From M3007 sp031425035 (GTDB lineage: Bacteria > Bacteroidota > Bacteroidia > Chitinophagales > Saprospiraceae), in assembly GCA_031425035.1 (NCBI GenBank), contig JANPIN010000070.1, positions 19,233 through 83,232 on the forward strand: a stretch of DNA of 64,000 nt. The letters are read 5' to 3'. The notes under the pieces were generated by a model. It had not been told where the DNA came from. It did no database searches and was given only the letters and a program-made list of their open reading frames with translations. The translations under genes and the position numbers were made by a program. Shown piece by piece: positions 35,253 to 42,312 of this stretch. How positions within the stretch are numbered: position 1 is the first letter of the stretch; each line of letters begins with the position of its first letter.

Positions 35253-36521
35253 ATGCGTTTTCTTTTGCTTTTACTCGGCTTGTTTACGGGCGCCTTATCG
35301 GCTCAGCCCAAGCACTGTGATCGAACGAAGGAACAAGGCGACACCCTGGTTTGTCAATTTTTAAATCCGGATGGCCGGCTGGGACAGGAAGACTTTTACG
35401 TGCAGGATAAGCGGATTTTTAGCCGTTTCTGGTACTATTGGCATGGCGGATACGGGTGGGTGCAGCAACGCAAAAAAGTTCGTTTCAGCGAATTGGAAGG
35501 TCCGGCCCGCACCTATTACCCAAATGGAAAAATACAATCGCTACAGACCTACCAGGATGGACAGCTCAACGGTGATTGTTTAAACTACTACCCTTCCGGC
35601 ATGCTTCAACTGCGTTGCCGCCATGGACAGGATGGAGAAATAGACGGTATTCGGCTTAGCTTTTACCCCAGTGGAAAAGTACAAACGAAAACGCGCTGGA
35701 TCGGAGGACGTTTGCACGATATACTGCGCTACAAAGATTCGAGGGGAAATGACCTGGTGGTGGGTTCTTTTAAATGGGGCAACGGCGATTGGATCTGGTA
35801 TGAGAACGGACGACCGGCCTACCGTTACACCTATAAAGACGGGCAACTGAAAAAGACGGTGCGGCTAGCGTCGAAAAACAAGGAGGAAGAAGAACTGGTG
35901 CATGGAAGCCCCGGCATGGACTGGATGCATGGCGACAATACGCACATGCTGAGTAAAGGGGATACCATCCTTTTGGTGAACCCTTCTTTTGAAGAAGATG
36001 AACCTCTGCCGGCACAAATCCCCTACGGCTGGATCGACCTGGGATTGAAAACGGAAAGTCCGCCCGATCTGCAGCCGGGCAATTTTGAGGTCAACCTGCC
36101 CGCACAGGACGGAAAGCAATACGTGGGCCTGGTGGTGCGCGAGAATAATACCTGGGAGGGCATTGGCCAGCGGTTAGGCAGTTATTTGAAAAAAGATTCG
36201 GCTTATTCCTTCAGTGTATATCTGACGCGTTCGCAGAAATACATGTCGTCGACCAGAATGAGTAAAGAAGTGATTAACCTGAATGCCCCGACGATCCTGA
36301 AAATCTGGGGGTATAATACGACCACCCAAAAAGAAGAACTGCTGGGGGAAACGACGGCAATTAGCCACTCCGAATGGGTGAAATACAGTTTTACCCTGCA
36401 ACCGAAAGCCGGCGATTACGATGAACTGGACCTGTTGGCCTACTATGCCCCGGGTTTTGAAAATAAAAATGGTAACTTATTGATTGACAATTGTTCACCA
36501 ATTATAAAAGTGCCTAAATAG
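35253..36521 (+). CDS. Secreted MORN-repeat protein with C-terminal jelly-roll-like domain
   Basis: 422 residues from the ATG at 35253, followed by a signal peptide (MRFLLLLLGLFTGALSAQ). The middle contains toxin-antitoxin-type MORN repeats (ARTYYPNGKIQSLQTYQDG, LNYYPSGMLQLRC, LSFYPSGKVQTKTRWIGG, WYENGRPAYRYTYKDG). The last about 190 residues form a carbohydrate-binding-like beta domain (NPSFEEDEPLPAQIPYGWID, SPPDLQPGNF, YVGLVVRENNTWEGIGQRL, LLIDN). The next gene is a paralogue of that last domain. It sits inside the sdh cluster, which is unexpected for an extracytoplasmic protein. Function unknown. Confidence 0.8.
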   Translation: MRFLLLLLGLFTGALSAQPKHCDRTKEQGDTLVCQFLNPDGRLGQEDFYVQDKRIFSRFWYYWHGGYGWVQQRKKVRFSELEGPARTYYPNGKIQSLQTYQDGQLNGDCLNYYPSGMLQLRCRHGQDGEIDGIRLSFYPSGKVQTKTRWIGGRLHDILRYKDSRGNDLVVGSFKWGNGDWIWYENGRPAYRYTYKDGQLKKTVRLASKNKEEEELVHGSPGMDWMHGDNTHMLSKGDTILLVNPSFEEDEPLPAQIPYGWIDLGLKTESPPDLQPGNFEVNLPAQDGKQYVGLVVRENNTWEGIGQRLGSYLKKDSAYSFSVYLTRSQKYMSSTRMSKEVINLNAPTILKIWGYNTTTQKEELLGETTAISHSEWVKYSFTLQPKAGDYDELDLLAYYAPGFENKNGNLLIDNCSPIIKVPK

Positions 36522-36549
36522 CTATTCTATGTCCCTAGTAACTTAGCCT

Positions 36550-37161
36550 ATGACCATGAGGTATTACCTGATCTTACTGCTTTTGGCCGGAAAAAGTTCC
36601 GGTCAGTCCATTGAACTGCGTAACCCGTCTTTTGAAGAGGATAAGGCCAAAACCGGAACCATGCCCAGCGGCTGGTACGACTGCGGCAGTCCGCTGGAAA
36701 CGCCGCCCGATATTCAACCCGGTAGTCACGGCGTTGAACGGCCGGCGGTAAACGGCAAAAACTATCTGAGCCTGGTCGTACGGGATAATGGCAGTACGGA
36801 AGCGATTGGTCAGTTTTTATCGCAACCGCTGAAAAAAGACAGCATCTACCTGCTTTCGCTCCTCGGAGCAAGGTCGATCCAGATGACGTCGCCCACCAAA
36901 AAATCAAAAGCGGATGAAAATTTTTGCACACCGGCCAGATTGCGGGTATGGGGCGGAAATGACTGGTGCGAAAAAAAACAATTGCTGGCGGAATCAGCGG
37001 TGATCATCAGCCCGGACTGGGCCCAAATAGCCTTGATTCTGGAACCGGACGCAGATCTGACTTATTTGCTGCTGGAAGCCGACTATAAAAAATCAGCCGT
37101 TGTCTTTATGTACAATGGTAATGTGCTGATTGACAACATTTCATTGACCCAAATACCCTGA
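36550..37161 (+). CDS. Secreted jelly-roll-like protein, paralogue of the preceding C-terminal domain
   Basis: 203 residues; ATGs at 36550 and 36556 are both possible. A short signal peptide (YYLILLLLAGKSSGQ) precedes one domain. It matches the preceding gene's C-terminal part: NPSFEED, GWYDCGSPLETPPDIQPG, YLSLVVRDNGSTEAIGQFL, PLKKDSIYLLSLL and VLIDNISL. Tandem duplication is the simplest explanation. It ends 19 bases before sdhB. Probably a periplasmic or surface binding domain; ligand unknown. Confidence 0.75.
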   Translation: MTMRYYLILLLLAGKSSGQSIELRNPSFEEDKAKTGTMPSGWYDCGSPLETPPDIQPGSHGVERPAVNGKNYLSLVVRDNGSTEAIGQFLSQPLKKDSIYLLSLLGARSIQMTSPTKKSKADENFCTPARLRVWGGNDWCEKKQLLAESAVIISPDWAQIALILEPDADLTYLLLEADYKKSAVVFMYNGNVLIDNISLTQIP

Positions 37162-37180
37162 CTTTTAAAATATACTTGCA

Positions 37181-37933
37181 ATGAAACTGACACTTAAAGT
37201 CTGGCGCCAAGGCGGCAAATACAAGGGCGAATTCGTCACGTATCAACTTCCCGACGTCAATCCGGACATGTCCTTCCTGGAAATGCTGGACGTGCTGAAC
37301 GAACAACTGATCCACCAGCGCGAGGAGCCGGTCGCTTTTGACCACGACTGCCGCGAAGGTATTTGCGGTAGCTGTGCACTGATGATCGACGGACGCGCCC
37401 ATGGCCCGATGAAAGGAACCACGACCTGCCAGGTACACATGCGGCACTACCACGACGGGGATACCATTGTGATCGAGCCATTCCGCGCCAAGGCGTTTCC
37501 GGTGGTGAAAGACCTGGCCGTGAACCGCTCGGCTTTCGACCGTATTATCCAGGCCGGTGGTTATGTCAGCGTCAATACCGGTCAGGCCCAGGATGCCAAC
37601 GCTATTCCGGTGGAAAAAGACACGGCTTTGCGCTCCTTCGACGCGGCGTCTTGTATTGGCTGTGGCGCCTGTGTGGCGGCTTGTCCTAATTCGTCCGCTA
37701 TGTTGTTTACTTCGGCGAAGGTATCCCACCTCGCGCTGTTGCCGCAGGGTCAGGTGGAACATCAGAAACGCGTTTTAGCCATGGTCAATCGCATGGATGC
37801 GGAGGGTTTCGGCAACTGCTCCAACGTGACGGCCTGCGAAGCCGAATGCCCAAAAGAAATTTCTGTGGAAAATATCGCCCGGATGAACCGGGAATATATT
37901 GGCGCCGTGTTCGCCTCGGAACGCGCGGTGTAA
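37181..37933 (+). CDS. sdhB: Succinate dehydrogenase/fumarate reductase iron-sulfur subunit
   Basis: 250 residues carrying electrons from FAD to quinone through three clusters. [2Fe-2S] is DCREGICGSCALMIDG with TTTCQVHM. [4Fe-4S] is CIGCGACVAACP. [3Fe-4S] is CSNVTACEAECPKEI. It completes the sdhC-sdhA-sdhB set despite the two inserted genes. TATACTTG (37171-37178), two bases before the ATG, is a one-mismatch -7 box and could give sdhB its own promoter. Confidence 0.96.
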   Translation: MKLTLKVWRQGGKYKGEFVTYQLPDVNPDMSFLEMLDVLNEQLIHQREEPVAFDHDCREGICGSCALMIDGRAHGPMKGTTTCQVHMRHYHDGDTIVIEPFRAKAFPVVKDLAVNRSAFDRIIQAGGYVSVNTGQAQDANAIPVEKDTALRSFDAASCIGCGACVAACPNSSAMLFTSAKVSHLALLPQGQVEHQKRVLAMVNRMDAEGFGNCSNVTACEAECPKEISVENIARMNREYIGAVFASERAV

Positions 37934-37956
37934 CTTGCGGTCCGACGAAAGGCCAC

Positions 37957-37988
37957 GCGGTCTGACGGCTTTTTTGCCGTCCGACCGC
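37957..37988. repeat. Hairpin repeat copy 1 (GCGGTCTGACGGC - T6 - GCCGTCCGACCGC)
   Basis: A 13-position stem with one mismatch and a TTTTTT loop, 23 bases after the sdhB stop. Its core 37960-37985 is the exact reverse complement of 38231-38256. It could help end the sdh transcript, although the T-run is in the loop rather than after the stem. Confidence 0.75.
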
Positions 37989-38086
37989 TAATGGGTGCTT
38001 ATTTCCCAAAGAGACTACGATGCTTTACTCGCCCGACGGCAATTCATAAGTCATCCCGGATTTTATGATGCACACGTAGTAAGATA

Positions 38087-38170
38087 GGTACGCGGATGAA
38101 ACGGATTAGGCGGATTTTCACGGATTTAAAAATCCGCGAAAATCCGTTGTGTCCGTTTCATCCGCGTACC
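38087..38170. repeat. Perfect-armed palindrome related to the element at 24735
   Basis: The arms GGTACGCGGATGAAACGGA (38087-38105) and TCCGTTTCATCCGCGTACC (38152-38170) match over all 19 bases. The centre holds GGATTTAAAAATCCGCGAAA, also found in the element near 24.8 kb. It is nested between inverted hairpin copies 1 and 2. The 337-base gap 37934-38270 contains no gene. Confidence 0.85.
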
Positions 38171-38227
38171 CATACTGCTTCGTATGGTGTATGATCACCT
38201 ATTAGCCGTCCTAAACCCAGTGCCTTA

Positions 38228-38298
38228 CTCGTCGGACGGCAAAAAAGCCGTCAGACGAGAGGTTCCGCGGTCAGGCGGCAAAATAGCCGTCGGACGAG
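38228..38298. repeat. Hairpin repeat copies 2 and 3; copy 3 reaches into the ppx 3' end
   Basis: Copy 2 (38228-38259) is CTCGTCGGACGGC - A6 - GCCGTCAGACGAG. Copy 3 (38267-38298) is GCGGTCAGGCGGC - AAAATA - GCCGTCGGACGAG. Copy 3 encodes the last residues of ppx (SSDGYFAA) and its stop. Confidence 0.75.
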
Positions 38299-39203
38299 GC
38301 GGCCAGTTCCGCCAGCATGCCTTCTTTCATGGCATAGCTCGAGGTGTAAATTTCCTGAATATCTGCCCGCTCTAACACGTGCCGGATCAGCACCATGGCC
38401 ACAACGACCATTTCCACGCGCTCTTCCGGTAGTTCAGGCAAAGCCCGGCGCTCTTCCAAAGTGCTGTTTACCAGCAAATTATATAAGGGTTCGAAGGCCG
38501 GCAAAGTGACGTAACCATATAACGCCGGTTTCGTGGCCGGATCCAGCACAAACTGTTCGATCACGTCGAAGGTGCCGGACGCCCCGACCAGCGTTGGTAC
38601 GGGAAATTCGTGCAGGGCTGCCCATAGATCGGATAGGCCATTATCCAAAAAGGCTTTAAGTTCGGCCACTTCCAGGCTGGATATAGGGTCCTCGTGGTGA
38701 AATTCGCGGTACAACACCGCTACCCCCAGGGGGAAACTCTGCTGCCAGCGTACCTGCTCGCGATCGGCAATAATGAACTCCACGCTGCCGCCGCCAATGT
38801 CCATAATGAGCACAGGGTTATCGGGAAAAGGTACCGCCTGACGCACACCCTCGAAGATCAGCGCCGCCTCCCGGTCGCCGGGTATGGATTCCGGACGAAT
38901 ACCGGTCAGGGCAACCACTTCCTCCAGAAAGGCCGGGGCATTTTCCGCCGTACGCAGCGCCGCCGTGCCGAAAGCCCGCATGGCCGATGGCGGCACCTGG
39001 AACGTCTCCAACTGGATCTTAAAAGATTGGAGGGCTTCCAAACCGCGGGCGAAGGCGGCGTCCCCAATGCGCTGAATGCCTTCTTCGGCCAGCTTCACGT
39101 ACCGTTTTTCCCGGACCAGGGTCTGCCATTGACCCGTCGCATCCTGCTCGGCAATGAGCAAATGGAAAGTATTGGTACCCAAATCGAGTACGGCAAAGCG
39201 CAT
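38271..39203 (-). CDS. ppx: Ppx/GppA family exopolyphosphatase
   Basis: A 310-residue protein of the actin-like ATPase superfamily that removes phosphate from polyphosphate or pppGpp. The N-terminal VLDLGTNTFHLLIAE is the phosphate-1 motif. ALRTAENAPAFLEEV, PGDREAALIFEGV and VLIMDIGGGSVEFIIA are typical of the family, as is LVGASGTFDVIEQF. It is the short form without the C-terminal HD domain. Its extreme C-terminus is encoded by a repeat element, so the ancestral ending has probably been lost or altered. Confidence 0.9.
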   Translation of the reverse strand: MRFAVLDLGTNTFHLLIAEQDATGQWQTLVREKRYVKLAEEGIQRIGDAAFARGLEALQSFKIQLETFQVPPSAMRAFGTAALRTAENAPAFLEEVVALTGIRPESIPGDREAALIFEGVRQAVPFPDNPVLIMDIGGGSVEFIIADREQVRWQQSFPLGVAVLYREFHHEDPISSLEVAELKAFLDNGLSDLWAALHEFPVPTLVGASGTFDVIEQFVLDPATKPALYGYVTLPAFEPLYNLLVNSTLEERRALPELPEERVEMVVVAMVLIRHVLERADIQEIYTSSYAMKEGMLAELAASSDGYFAA

Positions 39204-39206
39204 ATG

Positions 39207-39320
39207 GAAGAGGTTGATGAAGTTGATTAGGGTTTATGCGGTTGATAAGGTTGATAAGGTTGATGATATTCCACCGGGCATTTTATCAACCTTATCAACC
39301 CTTATCAACCTTATCAACCC
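39207..39320. repeat. Palindromic array of GTTGATAAGG words
   Basis: The left arm (39211-39265) carries tandem GGTTGATAAGGTTGATAAGG. The right arm (39283-39320) carries TTATCAACCTTATCAACCC. The spacer is ATGATATTCCACCGGGCATT. Related arrays lie at 47327-47474 and 62698-62775. Confidence 0.8.
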
Positions 39321-39322
39321 CT

Positions 39323-40015
39323 TTAAAACAGATAAAAGGTCTGAAAATATAAACTGCGATTGATCAAAGAATAGCGATAAGGCGCCGGATTGTACTGCGT
39401 TGGGTTATACATGGATACCAGGGAACGCACGTACCGGAAAGTGAAACCGATGTGCTGACTGGCCATGAAATTGACGCCGATCACCAGGGCCAGGTCATTT
39501 TTTTTCAGGTAGTCCAGCGCCACTACGTCCAGGCCTTGGGGTTCCGCTTTATTCGTGGTGCCCATGTAGCGGGCGTAGGACAGCCCGATATTGAACGCCG
39601 CTTTATACCAGTCCGGATTGCCGTCCTCGCCTTGCACGCGCCAGTCTTTGTAATGCCATTGCACCGGCACTTCGATATAGTCCAGTCGCAGGGTAAAAAA
39701 ATTAGTCGGGTCGTAATACTGTCCTTTGATCAGGCGGGTTTGCGCGCCGCGCTGGGCGTATAAAATTTCGATGGAGGCGTCGGTACGTTTCCCGAGGCGG
39801 GTAATGCCCCGCAGACCGGCCTGCAAACCCAGCTTATTAAAGCCGGCGGATTGATCGCCATCGATCTGGGAAGCGGTGAGGCCGGCAATGAGGCCGGCGC
39901 CGAATCGCTGCTGGTCTTGTGCACGGACCGTGGCGGGCAGCAGGCCACAAACAAGACAAAAAACTAGGGGCAAAGCACTAAAGGAACGGCCGGCCCGGGC
40001 AATGGAACGTTTCAT
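39323..40015 (-). CDS. Outer membrane beta-barrel protein (PorT-like)
   Basis: 230 residues with a signal peptide (SALPLVFCLVCGLLPATVRAQ). Strand repeats follow the outer-membrane-beta-barrel-2 pattern: GAGLIAGLTASQIDGDQSAGFNKLGLQAGL, ASIEILYAQRGAQ, LRLDYIEVPVQWHYK, AFNIGLSYARYMG, LVIGVNFMASQHIGFTFRYVRSL. It ends in Phe (YFQTFYLF), as expected for BAM-inserted barrels. PorT of the T9SS belongs to this broad fold, but orthology is not claimed. Probably a single-gene unit. Confidence 0.75.
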   Translation of the reverse strand: MKRSIARAGRSFSALPLVFCLVCGLLPATVRAQDQQRFGAGLIAGLTASQIDGDQSAGFNKLGLQAGLRGITRLGKRTDASIEILYAQRGAQTRLIKGQYYDPTNFFTLRLDYIEVPVQWHYKDWRVQGEDGNPDWYKAAFNIGLSYARYMGTTNKAEPQGLDVVALDYLKKNDLALVIGVNFMASQHIGFTFRYVRSLVSMYNPTQYNPAPYRYSLINRSLYFQTFYLF

Positions 40016-40028
40016 GCGAGAGATTTTT

Positions 40029-40036
40029 TACTTTTG
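40029..40036 (+). promoter_or_regulatory. Candidate -7 box (TACTTTTG) for the 40106 operon
   Basis: An exact TAnnTTTG match, 69 bases before the ATG at 40106. Confidence 0.4.
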
Positions 40037-40105
40037 CGGAGTTGGTGGCGAAGATAGCGGGATTGGAAGGGAGTATCAAACGCCAACGCTCTAAATGTCT
40101 GCCGT

Positions 40106-40372
40106 ATGCGCTATACCCAGGGCCTGCTCAAAAAAATTGAAGATCTGTTCGACGAACTGGACTACGTGATCCGTTACGAAAAGGGCAGTTTCCAGAGCGG
40201 TTACTGCCTGGTCGAAAATCGACGCATGGCCGTGGTCAACCGCTTTTTCGACACGGAAGCCCGCATAAATTGTCTGTTTGACATCCTGGCCCGGCTGGAC
40301 TACGATCCGGCGAGCCTTTCTGAAAAATCCCGCGACCTGATCGACAAGTGGAAAAAAGAGCAAGTGGAATGA
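40106..40372 (+). CDS. Conserved small protein of unknown function
   Basis: An 88-residue, charged, soluble protein (MRYTQGLLKKIEDLFDELDY, CLVENRRMAVVNRFFDTEARI, SLSEKSRDLIDKW). It has no signal peptide or cysteine cluster. The pattern suggests a small alpha/beta domain. I believe similar proteins occur widely in Bacteroidota but know no function. Its stop overlaps the start of the next gene (ATGA at 40369), so the two are translationally coupled. Confidence 0.75.
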   Translation: MRYTQGLLKKIEDLFDELDYVIRYEKGSFQSGYCLVENRRMAVVNRFFDTEARINCLFDILARLDYDPASLSEKSRDLIDKWKKEQVE

Positions 40373-41130
40373 AACTGACCCTGCTGGGCACCGGCACTTC
40401 GCAGGGGGTGCCCGTCATCACCTGCGACTGCGAGGTTTGCCACTCCACCGACCCAAAGGACAACCGGCTGCGGGCCTCGGCCCTGCTCACGGCCGGTACG
40501 ACAAATATCCTAATCGATGCCGGGCCGGACCTGCGCCAGCAAATGCTGCGGGCCCAGGTCCACCACCTCGACGCCATTTTACTCACCCACGAGCATAATG
40601 ACCACGTGATCGGGCTGGATGATATCCGCCCTTTTAATTTTCGCTCGGGACAGCCCATGACCATTTACGCGCTGCCCCGCGTGGCGGCGGAGGTCCGTAA
40701 GCGTTTCGAGTATGTGTTCGGGGAACAAATTCCCGGCCTGCCGCGTATTGCGCTGGTGACACTGGACGAACATACGCCATTAACCATTGGCGGGGTCCAT
40801 ATTCAGCCCATCGGCGTGCAGCACGGGCGGCTGCCGATCCTGGGTTTTCGTTTCGGCGATTTGGCCTATTTGACGGACGTCAAGACCCTGGATGACGCGG
40901 AGTTTGAAAAACTAAAGAACCTTAAATATCTGGTGGTCAATGCCTTACACCACGAGGAACACCACGCGCACCTGAATGTACGCGAAGCGCTGGCTTTCGT
41001 GGAGCGGGTAAAACCTGAACATGCCTGGCTGACGCACGTGAGCCACCGCATGGGTCTGGCCCGGGTGGAAGGGCCAAAGTTGCCGCCGGGGGTGAGTTTG
41101 GGGTATGATGGGTTGGAGATTGAAGTTTAG
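40369..41130 (+). CDS. MBL-fold metal-dependent hydrolase (PhnP-like)
   Basis: 253 residues from the overlapping ATG at 40369. The opening LLGTGTSQGVPVITCDCEVC resembles PhnP-type phosphodiesterases, which carry an extra zinc site. The metallo-beta-lactamase motif is LTHEHNDHVIGLDDI. Further metal ligands are likely in GVQHGRLPILGF, YLTDVKTL and NALHHEEHHAH. It probably cleaves a cyclic or phosphodiester substrate. There is no phn operon nearby, so a phosphonate role is not implied. Confidence 0.85.
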   Translation: MKLTLLGTGTSQGVPVITCDCEVCHSTDPKDNRLRASALLTAGTTNILIDAGPDLRQQMLRAQVHHLDAILLTHEHNDHVIGLDDIRPFNFRSGQPMTIYALPRVAAEVRKRFEYVFGEQIPGLPRIALVTLDEHTPLTIGGVHIQPIGVQHGRLPILGFRFGDLAYLTDVKTLDDAEFEKLKNLKYLVVNALHHEEHHAHLNVREALAFVERVKPEHAWLTHVSHRMGLARVEGPKLPPGVSLGYDGLEIEV

Positions 41131-41192
41131 CTGCCCGCATCCTCCGTTGGCAAGTACTCTAGCATTCCCCCGGATTTTTCCATCTTTGCCTC

Positions 41193-42302
41193 ATGGCTCA
41201 AGAACAAACTGCTCCCGCTCCCGCCTTGCCCAAAACGGCCCGGCCCGCTCCCCTCGCCTGGCCCGATCGCCTGCGCATTATAGCCACGGTGATGGTCATT
41301 ACCATCCACGTCACGTCACCGACCGTGGAGCAGTTCGGCAGCGTGGATATGGGTGGCTGGTGGGCGGCCAACTGGTGGAATTCGCTGACCCGCCCGGCGG
41401 TGCCGCTGTTTGTCATGCTCAGCGGTTATTTGCTCTTTGCCAAAGTCTACCCGCTGGGAGATTTCCTGCGGAAGCGGTTCACGCGGGTGCTGGTGCCGGC
41501 TTTTTTCTGGATGCTGGTGTTCAGCGTGTACCACTATTTCGGCAGCGGCTACCCGCATACACCCGGCGAGCTGTTCCGCAGCATCGTGACCGGCCCGGTG
41601 TATTTCCACCTGTGGTTCATTTACATGATCATCGGTCTATACCTGGTCTACCCCATTCTGCGGCCCTGGGTGCGTACGGCCGGCGACCGGGAATTCTGGT
41701 ATTTTTTCGCGGGTTGCGCCGTCGGGACCTGGCTCTGGAAAATTCTGTACGTTTTTTTTCAACTGGGCATCGGCATCAGTTTCGAACTGTTCTGTAACCA
41801 TGCCGGCCACTTTGTGCTGGGTTACTACCTCGGCTGGAAACCGCTGCAGGAAGAACCGACCCGCAGTTCCCCACTGGCGCCCTGGCCCTGGTCGATCAGC
41901 CAACTGCGGCGCATCGCCTGGGGATTGATCATCGGCGGCACGCTGGTCACGGCGCTCGGCACCTGGTGGGGCAGCACGTACTGGGGCGGACACTATTTCA
42001 CCTATTTCCACGACTACCTCACGCCGAATGTCGGACTGGCCAGTATAGGCTGGTTTTTACTGGCCCGTCTGAGTTTCGGCCTAGCGCCCCTGCGTCGCTG
42101 GGAGGGTAGTTTCGCCGCCGCCAGTTTCGGCATTTATTTCGCCCACGTCATGCTGCTCGACTGGTGGAAAGGCTACGCGCTAAAATCCCTGCCCTGGTCG
42201 CCGATTGTCAGCATCCCCGTGTACCTGCTGCTGACGGTCAGTTGCACCTTCGGCTTTATCCTGCTGATCCGGATGCTGCCGGGGGGCAAAAAAATTACCT
42301 GA
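41193..42302 (+). CDS. Acyltransferase 3 family membrane protein
   Basis: A 369-residue integral membrane protein with about ten helices. The family start is clear: PDRLRIIATVMVITIHVTSP, where the His is the expected catalytic residue. RPAVPLFVMLSGYLLF, FLRKRFTRVLVPAFFWMLVFSVYH and LWFIYMIIGLYLVYPILRPWV follow. Such enzymes transfer acetyl or other acyl groups to surface glycans or lipids. The substrate is unknown. A near-consensus -7 box CATCTTTG ends four bases before the ATG. Confidence 0.88.
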   Translation: MAQEQTAPAPALPKTARPAPLAWPDRLRIIATVMVITIHVTSPTVEQFGSVDMGGWWAANWWNSLTRPAVPLFVMLSGYLLFAKVYPLGDFLRKRFTRVLVPAFFWMLVFSVYHYFGSGYPHTPGELFRSIVTGPVYFHLWFIYMIIGLYLVYPILRPWVRTAGDREFWYFFAGCAVGTWLWKILYVFFQLGIGISFELFCNHAGHFVLGYYLGWKPLQEEPTRSSPLAPWPWSISQLRRIAWGLIIGGTLVTALGTWWGSTYWGGHYFTYFHDYLTPNVGLASIGWFLLARLSFGLAPLRRWEGSFAAASFGIYFAHVMLLDWWKGYALKSLPWSPIVSIPVYLLLTVSCTFGFILLIRMLPGGKKIT

Positions 42303-42312
42303 CAAAAAATCT

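Noticed and set aside
40369..41130. PhnP of phosphonate degradation
   Set aside because: The sequence opening is PhnP-like, but there is no phn gene cluster in the window, so only the fold-level call is made.
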